Shown: piece after piece, positions 46,363 through 57,869 of the stretch
How the letters are laid out: the number at the start of each line of letters is the position of its first letter
How positions within the stretch are numbered: the first letter of the stretch is position 1
DNA from: Lepraria neglecta
Taxonomy: Eukaryota > Ascomycota > Lecanoromycetes > Lecanorales > Stereocaulaceae
NCBI GenBank assembly: GCA_033220425.1
Contig: CM065649.1
Location: forward strand, 3,286,001 to 3,350,000
DNA length: 64,000 nucleotides
Reading direction: 5' to 3'
Made by a program: the position numbers and the translations under genes
Notes under the pieces: generated by a model
Database searches by the model: none
What the model was told of the DNA's origin: nothing
Seen by the model: only the letters and a program-made list of their open reading frames with translations

Positions 46363-47085
46363 TGCGAAACAAGGCGTCTTCTTGTCTTTTACTAGAATTC
46401 GGCGGTCAATGTGGTGCTGATGAAAAAGCAAGGCTATAAGGAAGTCTCTGTGTCTTTATGTGTCTGGAATGGGGTTTTGAACATCGTGGGGTGACTGATA
46501 AGCAGGAATGCGGCTCTGCCTAGTTTTGCCTTGTGAGGGGTTCTGGCTATCATGCATGACATTGCTTTGCAGCGTCGCGTAAATGCTTACCCAATGAACG
46601 CCGACTTTATTAGAATGATTAGCAATTATTATTCCTAGCGGTGTGTGTAGGTCGGCAGACGCTAGGGTGGGATGGATAACCCTGAGTTGTTGATTCGTAT
46701 GAGTGCAAGTCCGTCTCGTCCAGTATTACTAAGAATATCGGAGACCATGGTGCTCATTATTTTCGTGCGAAAATCAGGACCCAGGAATGAAAGCGCCGTT
46801 TCATTGGACCGATCCAGATAGTGTATCGAGCATGAAGGGAAGCGAGCGCACAGGGCACAGTAATCTTCCAAAGCCTAGAACTTCATTCATTCCCTTTCTT
46901 TCGTTCATGGCGACATGATCCTCTCAGTCGTAGATGTGCGTAAACCCAATCGATGTCCTGATGCCAAGAATCAAACAAAAAACCTCCGATGTCCAGTATG
47001 CAAGGATGCAGGCCTAGAACTCCATTCGGGACGTGAAAATCCAACCGCGACAGGCTTATCGATGTTATCTTTCCCCTCGGAATTT
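46363..47085. other. Spacer between caspase-like and 97-aa genes
   Basis: Minus-strand frames at 46662-46871 and 46883-47095 lack motifs; the second overlaps the caspase-like 3' end in another frame. The promoter of the 97-aa gene should lie here. Confidence 0.4.
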
Positions 47086-49017
47086 TCAAGGGCACCAGCA
47101 GAATGAGATCAGTATGGACACTGCAAAAGACAGTACTATTACATGCAACGTCTTGTCATGACGGACATGCTTCCATAACACATCAAATATAACACCCGAG
47201 GCCGTATGTTGCGAACCCGGCTTGGCCAGTTCTGGGTCAATGTTGCTGGTCTCGATCCCTATCGGCTCCGTCTTCGCAGTCGTCTGTACTGCTTGGACTA
47301 TATCTTCAGTGACGGGATGCAGGACGGTGCCGTTGGCAGTGCCGTTGACCTTGTTGAAGTCTGTCTTGGCACGAGGAGCAACTCCTGCTAGAAAGTAAGC
47401 ATTGCCATAGGCACCTGAATACGAAGAAGTGAAGGGCTCCAAGTTCGTACCGGAAGCTTGCGCATGGGTCGAACCACTAAATGTGTTCACCCGACGAGAT
47501 GTAGAGGCAGGACGAGACGTAAAAATGGGACCAGGGTCAGGAAGAACATCGACATGAGTCTCGGCTGAAAAAGATGAGTCGGAGAGAAGTGACATTGTAC
47601 TCGAAGAATAGTCGGCCCGGGCAGGCGGCCAGGTTTCAGACTTCTTCCTGCGATCTCGAGATTCCTCTGAACCTCTCGGGGTGTCCTTCGGAACCACAGC
47701 ACTGCTCCAATCGTAGACCGGGTTGTGTTTGTGCTCTATATGCAGGGTCATCAGACTCGTGGGCGGCGAGACTCCAGCATTCTGTCGTGTCATTTCCAAC
47801 GCCTTTCGGAGCTGGCGCCTTGCGTGAAGTCTTCTTATCAAAGGGCGAAGCTTCTGCGCCTGCATCACATGCTGCATGAAATTCTCGATCTGCTGCCTCG
47901 GAGCATACAGTCCCTCGAACCTAACCTCCTCGACATGGGGCAAAAATTGAAGTTGCAAGGCAAGCTCGTTCATAATGGCGGCGTCCGGCTCCTTATTGAG
48001 TCGAAGAGTCAGCTTGAGGAATTTGCCCTCCTTTTCGGTATATGGTTTAGCGCTTGGCGTCTGGGGACGTAGCCAGATTTTGCCATAATTGTGATGGGCT
48101 TGGTCGAAGAGGAGAGGTTTTATATCCGGCACTTCGTGGTACAGTTCACGGTACAGTTGAGAGGTGCAGAAGCCACTTGGACTCTTTTCCAGAAGCTTTT
48201 TGAGGAGATCGGTGAGCGTTCTAGTGAAGGAGTGTGGTAGACTCGGCGCAAGGCTCTCTCTGTCGTGGGCTGCGGAGGCCAGAAGCTCAAACTTCTTTTT
48301 GCCGATATGCTCGCGTGAGAACGCCCTGGCCGCGAAACAGCAATCGATAATCATGAGTTGGTCGCAGGTAGGGAGTCGTAGGCAGGTTCGGATGTCATTG
48401 AAGAAGGCGCGCGGATCACCATCGCCGTTATTCTTGAACTTCCTAGAAGATTGATCAGTCAGCATTAAGAAAGTCATCAATTGTATATCCCGTGGCTTAT
48501 TTGAGGAGAAATGATTTGCTGTGCACTCACGCTGCAAGCTTGAACTCCCCTGTTTCCTCTCCTGGGTACCCATGTCCACCGTAATATAAGATTGTCAGGG
48601 TATCTGGGCTATCGAACTCATGACAGAAGTCGGCTACTCTTTTGTGTAGGGCCGTTTCCCATTTTTCAGAAGGGATCTCGTAGTAATCCGTCCTGAAATG
48701 GAATTGAGTCGCAAAGAGCTCTCTCAGTTTGTCTACCTATTGGAAGGGCGTCAGGATATAATCCTCATATGCTCAACGAGTCTACCCACTTCAGTCGCTT
48801 TGCATTGCATGTCATCGTCCTTCCATGTGAGGAACAAAGCGGCAACCTCCTTGTATCCTGTTTTCCCATGACGATAGTGTCCTCCAATTGTCTTATTGAA
48901 TATGACTCGTTCTTCCTCATACTGTACTTCGCTGGCAGATTTGGCTCTATGATGATTGGGAGGCTGATCTTCGACTTGTGCCTCGACGGAGGCGTTCGTG
49001 GGAGGCACGTCCGACAT
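47086..49017 (-). CDS. Caspase-like (C14-type) protease with C-terminal transmembrane helix
   Basis: Three exons, 49017-48778, 48736-48531 and 48442-47086, join cleanly (introns of 41 and 88 bp, GTTGAG...AATAG and GTGAGT...TCTAG) into 600 residues. The caspase-type core has the catalytic His in LTILYYGGHGYPG (about 135) and the catalytic Cys in LMIIDCCFAARAF (about 183-184), with FELLASAAHDRESL after it. The Asp-Cys-Cys differs from the usual Asp-x-Cys-His-Ser-Gly of metacaspases. A disordered Ser/Thr-rich region (about 350-570) leads to a final membrane helix (LHVIVLSFAVSILISFCW, about 578-597), so the protein may be tail-anchored. No disabling change is seen. A role in programmed cell death is inferred from the family; membrane anchoring is inferred from the helix. 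Confidence 0.8.
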
Positions 49018-50243
49018 CGTCAGTGGTCAACGTGCTGCAGGGCGACCAGTTCGCAGCTTTCGCAGTGTGAGGGACGAATGATGGCCTAAGAAGATTGCGC
49101 GCATCGTGGGACTATGCTAGTGATATAAGCAAGCCAATTTCACTGGTAATGGTTGCAGCATTCCATGACGAAGTGGGTTACCTTGCAGTGGGGGCTGTGC
49201 TTTGGGTGAAAGGGCATTGCGGCCCAAAAGCCAAGGGAAAAACATCGTGATAATGGCTATGCGTAAGCCGGTGAGAAGCTGAGAATAAGAATGGCGCTTC
49301 ACGGCTTCAGCTTTAATTTGCCTTGTTTTTGATGCTTGAATCATAGCAGACTAACACAGGCTAACCACAAGAAGCTAGTGCGGCTTATCTCTAGCTAAGA
49401 TATTTCATCATCCAGCACCCTGAGCTGGGACCCGGCACGGACCGAAGTCGGCAACAATTGGAGGCTCGGTGTCGTAAAAATAAACTGGGTGCCCCTGAAC
49501 CACTTTTTCCACTCCACCACCGCCAAAAGCACACCATTATGCCATCCATACAAATGAAATCTACCACCAAATTTACCATTTTGTATAGCTTCAACTTGCC
49601 ACCGAGTCTAGCAGTACTTTGGGTCGATTTGAGGATATATAGGCGTAATTTTGGTGGGGTGGGCCTTAAACTCGCTTATTTGATGGGGGCCGTCCAGTTC
49701 ATTTTTACGACACCGACGGAGGTTACTGGCAGTAGATCTCGTTGCCGAACATGATGTATGGAGTGTTCTGGTAAGGCAGCCTTAGTCCATGGGAACCCAA
49801 ATTGTGCTCTAGTCGTAGGATTTTGAGCCCTACCTTTTCCTCGTGTTGTTCCAGACCTCGCAGTCAGATGAATGGGAGAATTATTTATTCAACTTTCAAG
49901 TATCAACTTCTTTTCTTGTCATTATTTTGGCCATTTTGTTGAGACGACCTTGATATCCTTGTGCCAGATACACCGCCGCACAGTTAGGTGTTATTGCTTC
50001 TCTGTATCAAATTATGTTGGCGCCGCCTCCGACTGAAGTGCAGTGTAGTTTGTACTCCCCGACAGTCGATCATACACAATCAGCAGTAGTTTAGAACGTC
50101 GATACGCTGTCAAAGCTGCTAAATGTAAACCTCTTGCTTCATTCAATGTGCTCAAGATACTTCTTTGTAATGATAGTAATAAACATAGCATCGATCTCTT
50201 TGAAGCAATACCTAAAGATCAAACCTAAGCATCCACAACCATG
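49018..50243. other. Intergenic stretch without a recognisable gene
   Basis: Short frames at 49117-49344 (minus), 49391-49594 (minus) and 49458-49754 (plus) have no motif or partner exon. The upstream part should contain the caspase-like gene promoter. Confidence 0.4.
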
Positions 50244-50783
50244 TCATTGGGTCTTCACCATCTCTCCTCCTCCAATATACCCAATCCGGAAATCTGTGAT
50301 GTTAAAATGCAACTGAAAGCGAAGCAAGTTAAGGACAATTTGATCATAAGCACCGCACCATATCCTCCACGTCATCTCCGGACCAGGTCTAAGCGTCAGC
50401 TCCACACCACCATGAGCCCAAAGCCTCCAGCCCGTTCCAAGGCGAGCGTCTGGGGTTCGAGCTAAGCGGACTTCACAGTCTCGTAGAATGCCCGTGGTAA
50501 CTGCGTGGCAATCAGGATGAAATAGAGAGCGGCCGAAGCTGTAGATTTTGATTGTGCCAATATCAGGAAGGCCAGGTAGGCCGTAGCCGTAGGACGATGG
50601 ATCTCGGGGACGAGCATTGAGGTTCAGTGGTATCGTGTTATTATATGGGAAGGTGGTATTGTAGAGTAGTAGGTTGTCGAAGCTTTGTCCGGGACTCGAC
50701 AGTAAAGGAATCGTAGCTGTAAAGGCGATGGTATAGAATTGCCATTGACAAAAAGTGAAACAAAATATTTTTAATTTTTTCAT
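50244..50783 (-). CDS. Secreted hypothetical protein, about 179 residues
   Basis: The ATG at 50783 gives MKKLKIFCFTFCQWQFYTIA, a plausible signal peptide with a basic start and a hydrophobic core. An upstream in-frame start 14 codons earlier would weaken that and is less likely. The mature part has several N-glycosylation sites (NTTF, NNT) and five Cys (HPDCHAV, LRDCEVRL, WCGAY). No domain was recognised. A small secreted protein with Cys could be effector-like or a cell-wall protein; this is inference. Confidence 0.5.
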   Translation of the reverse strand: MKKLKIFCFTFCQWQFYTIAFTATIPLLSSPGQSFDNLLLYNTTFPYNNTIPLNLNARPRDPSSYGYGLPGLPDIGTIKIYSFGRSLFHPDCHAVTTGILRDCEVRLARTPDARLGTGWRLWAHGGVELTLRPGPEMTWRIWCGAYDQIVLNLLRFQLHFNITDFRIGYIGGGEMVKTQ

Positions 50784-51177
50784 GGTGAATGAGATATGAA
50801 CCACAATGAATAAATATGAACACAATGCATGGGCATTTAACGTGTTTCTCGCATGTCGCTCTGTCGCATTTACGTTAGCTTGCTAGGTGATGTAAGGTCA
50901 AGCGCAATGGAAACTGGCTGCTTAGCACAATTAGTAGATATGTTATGCGACTGTCGAGAAGCGGTCTTTCCGAGAGTTTCAGGCAGTTTGTTTCAGGACT
51001 CACCTGTGACTACGGGCAAAGGGTGATGTATGGTTAAAGCCAGGGTGTGCGACTCAATAACATGTGTGGTGCACATTGAGTTTGAACGCACATAATGAAC
51101 ATGATTTGTGTACACGAGTTGAAGCCTGACGTCCCAACTAAACTTCAGTTCAGTCCGTCAGAGCCATCTCTATGTCA
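50784..51177. other. Short intergenic stretch without a gene
   Basis: No open frame of interest occurs between the secreted protein start and the Bli-3-like stop. Confidence 0.45.
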
Positions 51178-51853
51178 CTAAGAGGGAGTCTTCCGCATCG
51201 CCTCAATATCTTCCTGCACCAACTGCCTCTGCACACCCGTATTCGCAACCTGCCCCGTGAAGCTTGCCTGGGCGACTTCCTTCACGAAGCTCAAACTGTT
51301 GACCGTGCTCTTCCAATAGCTGACATATTTTGCCTTGACCTCAATCAGCGCCATGCGTGGGTCTTCCGCGGTGCCGTTATGTGTACCATCACCCAAGTCA
51401 CCAAACCAGGCCGCTGTGCCCTTTGAGTATAATTCCTTGATGCGGGGGTCGTCGTTGGAGGATGTGGTGCAGACGCCTGTGATAGAAACCCAGTCTTGGG
51501 AGGAGGAGTTTTGGAAGGTGACTTGGGCTTGCTTGTTGTTGGCTAGATCGGTGAATTTGTTTGAGTGCTTGTTGGCTAGGAAGAGGAAGTCTGGCCCATC
51601 TCGCTGGGTGGAGTCAGCCAAAATGTCTCACAGGGATATGGCTCAACATGATATATACCTTGGCAACGGCCATTGAGCGAGAGACTGGGCCAAGACCATC
51701 ACGGATGGTGGTGAGCAGACCAATCTTCATGCCATCAACAGTCTTGTAGAATTCTTCTATCTGCTGCTTCTTGGGTGTCTCATCATCCCACTGCTTCGCG
51801 ACTGACGGGTCGGTTTGCGAGTTCACTTCGGAGGCTTTGAGTGGTTCAGGCAT
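51178..51853 (-). CDS. Bli-3-like FMN-binding split-barrel protein (PNPOx family)
   Basis: Two exons, 51853-51659 and 51603-51178, join in phase 0 across a 55-bp intron (GTATAT...ACCCAG) into 206 residues. The N-terminus has EEFYKTVDGMKIGLLTT then SRSMAVAK, and the second exon DFLFLANKHSNKFTDLANNK and QDWVSITGVCTTSSND. This is the split-barrel flavin fold of the pyridoxamine-phosphate-oxidase-like superfamily, closest to fungal Bli-3 (blue-light inducible) proteins. The block KYVSYWKSTVNSLSF is also typical. It probably binds FMN in the cytosol; the substrate is unknown. All expected blocks are present and it looks intact. Confidence 0.85.
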
Positions 51854-52564
51854 TTTGAGGTTGGTTGACGTGATGAAGGTTTTGTATAAGCTGGGATAAA
51901 CCGACTGCTGGAGTATTGATCGAGATGCAAGAAGTCGGTACGAAGTTGTTCGGAGGAGGAGTATTGAATAGTAAAGAGAAAGAGGGGGAGAGAGGAGGCC
52001 ATGACGAGATGTATAACAACGTCAATAACGTTGAAGGAAGAGTTACATCATGATCGAGCTGGAGACCAGGAATCTGCTACCGAAGGGTGGGAGGCGGGAT
52101 GGCCCGCGATGACGTTGTTACGGGGCCTCTTCCCGGGGCTTTCGTTACACGCATTCGACGATTACATGATAATTAGAGAAGTTGCCCTTCAAGATTGACG
52201 CAACAAGCAAGACGTTCTCTACCTATAGTCACGAGAAAGGTTACAGTGGCAACCTCAACGGAACACATTTCCTAGCTGCGTTGCTCATCAAGGAATGTCT
52301 AGCTGTCTTCGTTGGACACGAGTCTGCTCTCCTGTTTAGATTACCTAACCCTAGACTCAGTGGTCAACAGGCATGCACTTCGTATACCAAGTCTAAACGC
52401 CCTTACGAATGGCAACAAGCGACCTTCGATGTTCGAGAAAATTTCATCCCCAGAATGCCTATGTACTTGGCTGCACTTAATCCTCCAGCCACCAGAAAGA
52501 TATGTACTCGAAATGACGGTGCCACAACAACCACTGGCCATCAATCATCAACCTCGTTTACTCG
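51854..52564. other. Intergenic stretch, convergent side of the Ser-rich gene
   Basis: A 128-codon plus frame at 52182-52568 has no motif and starts at a non-ATG codon; it is probably chance. No repeats were seen. Confidence 0.4.
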
Positions 52565-53875
52565 CTAACCAGCATCACCACTAATATCCTGATATACTGG
52601 GCCCTGATTACACACATAAGCCCCGTCCCCATCGTATTCGTCCCCGCTGGCTGCTTGTTGATCAAAACAACAATTCAACCCATTCCCAGTACTGAAGCAG
52701 TCCGCAGGGACTATACTAGTTGGTATCGATTTCCCAGCCTTGGCAGCAGCATATTGGAATGCCGACCACGCAGCTGTAGCCTTAGCTTTTGACACTTCCT
52801 GTGGCAATTTTTTAGCTGCGGGAGAAGCATTTGGCACAGCAACAGGCTGTGATGAGCTAGAGCCAGGTTCCGATAATGTGATGAAATCGCCCGATGAAAT
52901 GGACGAAATGGATATGCTGAGCGGGACGGAGCCATTGAGTGGATTGGATACGTTTGACGAGTTGGCTCCAGCAGCTGATATAAGCCCAGCTACGCCTACA
53001 GATTGAAACTCGCTTTGGAGTATGGCAGCCACGTTCGAGATTGCCGCCATATCGACGGAGTTATTTGGCATGATCCAATCCTGAGAATATTGTCTGGCAC
53101 TAGGTGCAGGGGTTATCGAAGCAATCGATGAATTCGAACTTGCACGGCTGGTGGAGAGAGCCTGGTTGGATGAAGGAGTCGATTGTGGATATGAGGTCTG
53201 CATGGCCGAGGGAGCTTCCGTAGGACCCTCGGTGGGGAATTCGGCTGTCTCCAGCTCCGGATTCCTATCCTCTTGGAGCTCAATCCCCTCGCCAAAGTCT
53301 TGCACGGCTCCATAACCCCCTGCAGCGGCGTCTTGCAATGCATTGTAGTAGTCGTATACCGCAGCACCCACTGCTCCGCCGACTAACCCTGCAGCGGCTA
53401 TTTCACCAGGGACACGGCTTGGGTCTTCTTCGGGTAATTGGCCTGTAGCGGACGCATTCGCTGAAGCACCAGCCTGAGGAGTCGTGGAATTGATTGATAA
53501 TGGGAACGAGGTTCGAGCGGCTGCCGGTCCTGTTGCCGATATTGAGTTCGAAACCTGCTGACAGACCACTCTCCCTAGAAATTCTGTATCAGCCTATATT
53601 GATGTGATCTCACTAGGATGGCAATCTTTAGGCTTGGACTGACCAGACGCCCCTAGTTGACAGTGGAGTCCGGCCTTAGGATTGAGGTTGGCCCCATTGC
53701 TGTAGGTCAATGGGAAAGAGCTGGCACTGGCTGACGTAGCCGGTGCAGGAAAATTTGCACTTTTTGAGGCTCCCAATGAAGAGGAGCTCATACCTGCAGA
53801 TACGGTTGCTTGACTAGTGACCAATGTGGGAAGGAGATATAAAAGGAAAGAGCAAAGCACTATTCTCAAAATCAT
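52565..53875 (-). CDS. Secreted Ser/Ala/Pro-rich protein
   Basis: Exons 53875-53614 and 53574-52565 join across a short 39-bp intron (GTGAGA...TTCTAG, phase 1) to give 423 residues. A signal peptide is clear (MILRIVLCSFLLYLLPTLVT). The long middle is Ser/Ala/Thr/Pro-rich, likely O-glycosylated, with a glycine-alanine hydrophobic patch (GLVGGAVGAAVYDYYNAL). The C-terminus has a Cys cluster (ADCFSTGNGLNCCFDQQAA, then VCNQG). No enzyme domain is seen. It is probably a cell-wall or extracellular structural protein. The intron is shorter than most but its ends and phase fit. Confidence 0.65.
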
Positions 53876-54533
53876 GAGTGCGTCCGTAAGAGTGAGGACT
53901 CACTTGCAGGATGCGAGTGCTTGAAAGCCCACGGTCAGCGACCGATTTCAAAAGATGCATATTCCAAATTAATCGGGAAACAGCAGAAGTAAAGAATATC
54001 CTGAAACCGTTTCAGGAAAACCGTCGCTAATCGGATGGTTCTGCGCAATTGTTTCTAAGGAGCGGCTGCAATTGCCGCTTCCCCGTGTGTCAGTAGACCA
54101 GGCTAGGAAAAAGGCCGCAGATCATTGATGCCTCAGAGATCCCAATGATTCTTCAACAAGGTAAGAAAAGCCCTGATCGTCAGCTTTAGATTGGTCTATC
54201 TTTATCCGCCGCCGCCTCATAGCTTTTTAGCGCTCGGCAGACCACATTTTCAAACCTCATAGTGCGAAATCCATGTCGTGGATTATGCCTACTAGACGCA
54301 CTCGAGTTAGGCTGAGGAATATTCACGTTTTTTGGAGGGAAGGATCTATGGGGAAGCTGGCTACCCCACGCGAAAGTTTCCCCCGATCTGCGCAAGAGGA
54401 GTATCCCTCATAGATGCAATCCCGCTTACGACGCGGGTTCTGCATGCGTATTCAGCTTCAAAAAGACGCAGCATCCCCTTATGCCCCATCTACTACCTTC
54501 TGATATTCATGAGCAAATGAATTTAATCTGAAA
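53876..54533. other. Divergent promoter region
   Basis: The stretch separates the minus-strand Ser-rich gene from the plus-strand metallopeptidase gene, so it should contain both promoters. Short frames (for example 54186-54395 minus) have no motif. No repeat was seen. Confidence 0.4.
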
Positions 54534-55711
54534 ATGTTAGTAAGATGGAAGTCTGGCGCATGGACTCATGGTCTCTTCCGGCTTCTTATGGTCGTGTCTC
54601 TTTCGACTCTCATATGTGCCCAGATCGTACAGTATTGCGACCAACATGGAATCCACGGCATCCAGGCCGCTATAGATGAAGCCATATCGTTAGCACAAAA
54701 TGCCGTTCTCTCTTATGCCCAAACAAGTGTACGAGTCCAAGCCTTGTGGTATGCCTTAATAAAAAACCCGAATTCTTATTTACTCGCTGTGGGTAAGTGT
54801 CGAAGCCAACACTCCTTTTCGTCGCAAAGAAAATCGATACTGACTCTGGTTGAAGGCAACCTACGACGGGTGGCAAACTTTCTCTCAGTTCCCCCAAGAA
54901 TCTCAATCTACTGTAGTGATGATTTTATCGCCCAAGGTCCAGACGGGCAATGGTACGAGTCTTCGGACCCTAGAAATCCAACGCTGGTTGCCGGTGATTT
55001 CGAACCATGCTCCGGCTCTGCTTCGCGGGGATATGTACTACGGTCTCAAACCGCTCCGCTAGTCATCTTATGTCCCATTGGTCTTACCTCCCGGATGCAG
55101 ATCGGTGAAATCTCGCGGCACATACCGCAGATAAATGTACCGCTCGACAACGCAGTTGGGGTGTCCGCGACGATACTGCACGAGTTCTTGCACATTGCGA
55201 GCCCCAATGGTGGGTAGATTCCTGTAATGGCTCTCAGAATTTTGCTGAAATTGAAGTCCAGTCAGAGATCAAAGCTATGTCCCTACACCCGAGGAGGTAG
55301 CAAAGTATGGGCCTGCTCCAAACAAAGAATACGCGGCATATGAATGGGCATCTTGCGTGCGTCTGGCACTCACCAAGGGTGGTTCTGTGGCTGCCAATAA
55401 TGCGGACACTCTGATGCTGCTTGCCGTGGGTAAGCACAGCCTCGGCTTCCCAGTCGGAGTCTGTAAGAAACATCGTTGACGTCTCTCCTGCAGGTCTTTA
55501 TTTCACCAACACGCAATTCGCTTACGGCGTAGGGACTCCAACAAGTAACGCTTTGTTATTACCACAACAGCCCAATTGGCAAATGGTGGCCGTGGCAACT
55601 TTTCCATCATTGTTCAATGGGAATCGGCGGAGGCGTTTTAGGGGACGTCCAAAAGATCCAGATCTTCTGAACGCGAATGTATATACCATTGGCGAGAAGT
55701 CTAGTGAATAG
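54534..55711 (+). CDS. Secreted zinc metallopeptidase, aspzincin/M35-like
   Basis: Four exons (54534-54792, 54856-55209, 55262-55429, 55494-55711) with introns of 63, 52 and 64 bp (GTAAGT...TGAAG, GTGGGT...TCCAG, GTAAGC...TGCAG), all joining in phase 1, give 332 residues. A hydrophobic N-terminus (GLFRLLMVVSLSTLICAQ) acts as signal peptide. The active site is ATILHEFLHIASPN, with HExxH just before the second intron, followed after the junction by RDQSY, an Asp placed 8 residues after the second His. Such an Asp is the third zinc ligand in aspzincins (deuterolysin type). Cys pairs are frequent. The family placement is by motif only; secretion is inferred. Confidence 0.7.
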
Positions 55712-56442
55712 CGATGGACCATCATAAGCCTCAAATGTACAAATGTGCTACTAGTAAAGATCTCATAAACGAGTTGTACCTCTTAAAGTGTATTTGGGGC
55801 CTGATTTTGAGACGGAGACTGGGACAATATTCACCCTAGAACGCGAAGACAGGAACTTCTGCATGGGGTTATTGACACAGGAGACTGCGCCTCTTGACGC
55901 GTCCATGCTTGCCATGGTACGAGGATCAGTGGGGAAGTATGGGCTCTTTTTTGCGTTGAAGAGCACATCCCTAGACCAGTGAGACCAGCCATCTGGCGAC
56001 AAAGATGATGTGGTTGCAGACGTCGATGAAGACCGGATGAGTTGTAATGTACGATCCCATCTTCAGACGCAGTACCACCAAGTGCTAGCTTCTGATGAAC
56101 AGCAGTCGAAAACAACGCTTTTCAATATACAGCGAGCTCCCTAAGAATGCATACCTTAGGTCGATGTTCGGAGGGATGTTGAAGGAGGAAGAGCTGCCTT
56201 GACTGATGGCAGGCTTTTTAGGCGGCTGAAGACCCTAGACTGGTGCCCCTGGTGCCCCTAAATCCCCTGAGCAGCTCTCTATTGGGGGCAACTCCACGCG
56301 GAGGGATCACCATTCAGGCAATATAGAGTTGCCGGTCCAACTGTTGGAAGTCTTACTTCATCACGAACAACGACCCTTCGCCTTCCGTAATCTGATTCCC
56401 ATCTAGGTCAAGACCACTCCAAGCACAACGCCCTCCCACACC
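55712..56442. other. Spacer with possible degenerate coding remnants
   Basis: Both strands show short open frames over 55763-56115 without motifs or plausible splice partners. They may be a decayed gene. The right part should contain the epoxide hydrolase promoter. Confidence 0.35.
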
Positions 56443-57757
56443 ATGTCTCGAGATGCCCATGGTTCCCACCTTAACACGCCAATCCCCTACAAGCTCCATA
56501 TAGACGAAGAGCTTCTCGCCAATACGAAGCAAAAGCTGCAACTTGCGCGTTACCCGGAAGAGCAAACAGATATTAGAGACGATGACTGGAATCAAGGCGC
56601 CAAGGTTAAGGTAGTCAAGAGGTTGGCCGACTACTGGAAAGATGACTATGACTGGAGGGCAGAGGAGGTGTTTGTTCCCCACATCACCCCAGCCAAAGAC
56701 CAGTCGTTGCTAACCTCGCTTCCTCCTACAGGCAAAGATAAACCAAGAATTCGAACAATACACAGTTAAAGTCGACATACCAGACTACGGCCCCCAAGTC
56801 CTGCACTACGTCCACGCCCGTTCCTCCTCCCCAACCGCAATCCCCCTAATCTTCGTCCACGGCTGGCCCGGTTCCTTCCTCGAAACACGCAAAATCCTCA
56901 AACCCCTTACATCCCCTTCCAATCCCAAAGACCAAGCATTTCACCTCATTGTCCCCTCCCTCCCCGGCTACGGTCCCGGCCCCGCGCCTCAGAAATCTGG
57001 CTTCGGTCCCGTCACGTCCGCTAAGGCATTCAAGCTTCTCATGGTTGATGTGCTAGGCTATGATAAGTTCGTCACCCAAGGGGGCGACTGGGGCGCCTTC
57101 GTAACGCGATCGCTAACTATGCAATACCCCCAACACGTGCGCGCATGCCACACGAATTTCGTGCCCTGTGGGCCGCCCGCTTGGTATAAAGCCCCTCTTA
57201 CTCTCGGAAGATTAGTATTGAATTCATGGCTATATACAGCAAGGGAGAAGCAAGGGTTGGAGATGATGCAGTACTACTTGCGCGAGCAGAACGGGTATCT
57301 AAAGCAGCAGACTACACGGCCGCAGAGTCTAGGATTCGGGCTAGGTGATAGCCCCATCGGACTGCTGGGTTGGTTGGTGGAGAAATATCATGAGTGGATG
57401 GATGTTGCGCACTACACTCAGCCCGACGACGAGGTCCTAGCATTCGTAATGATGCACTGGATGACCGGCGCCACGCCCGCGTTACGGTTCTACAAAGCTG
57501 CGTTTCAAGAAAAGGGCCCGAGTTGTGTCGAGAATGCGTTTACGACGTATTTAGGGACACCGTTGGGGTTTAGTGCATTTCCGAGAGAGATTGCGAGTCC
57601 GCCAACGGATTGGATAAGGCCCGTTTGTAATTTGCAGTGGCATCGGGAACATGATGAGGGTGGGCACTTTCCTAGTGTGGAGTGTCCGGAGAAGCTGGTG
57701 GGGGATTTGAGGGAGTGGTTTGGGGGTGAGGTTGTTAGGAAGGCTATAGAAGGGTGA
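56443..57757 (+). CDS. Epoxide hydrolase (alpha/beta-hydrolase with EHN domain)
   Basis: Exons 56443-56667 and 56732-57757 join in phase 0 (64-bp intron, GTGTTT...CCTACAG) to 416 residues. The N-terminal epoxide hydrolase domain has TPIPYKLHIDEELLANTKQK and YWKDDYDWRAEE. The hydrolase core has the oxyanion motif FVHGWPGSF (about 118), the nucleophile Asp in TQGGDWGAF (about 193) and the general-base His in GGHFPSVE (about 386). These are the catalytic signatures of microsomal-type epoxide hydrolases, which open epoxides to diols. Length and blocks are normal, so it is probably active, in detoxification or secondary metabolism. Confidence 0.9.
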
Positions 57758-57869
57758 AGTGTGGAGAATGGACTATTATTGTGTGTGTGATGTCAGACGC
57801 TAAAACGACGATACCCATGGATAATCAAAAGCTATCGTTTGACATCTCACTCTTCTTCTCGACCATCAC

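Noticed and set aside
50244-50783. Possible homology between the secreted proteins at 27.5-28.2 and 50.2-50.8 kb
   Set aside because: Both have signal peptides and N-glycosylation sites, but no shared block or Cys pattern could be aligned.
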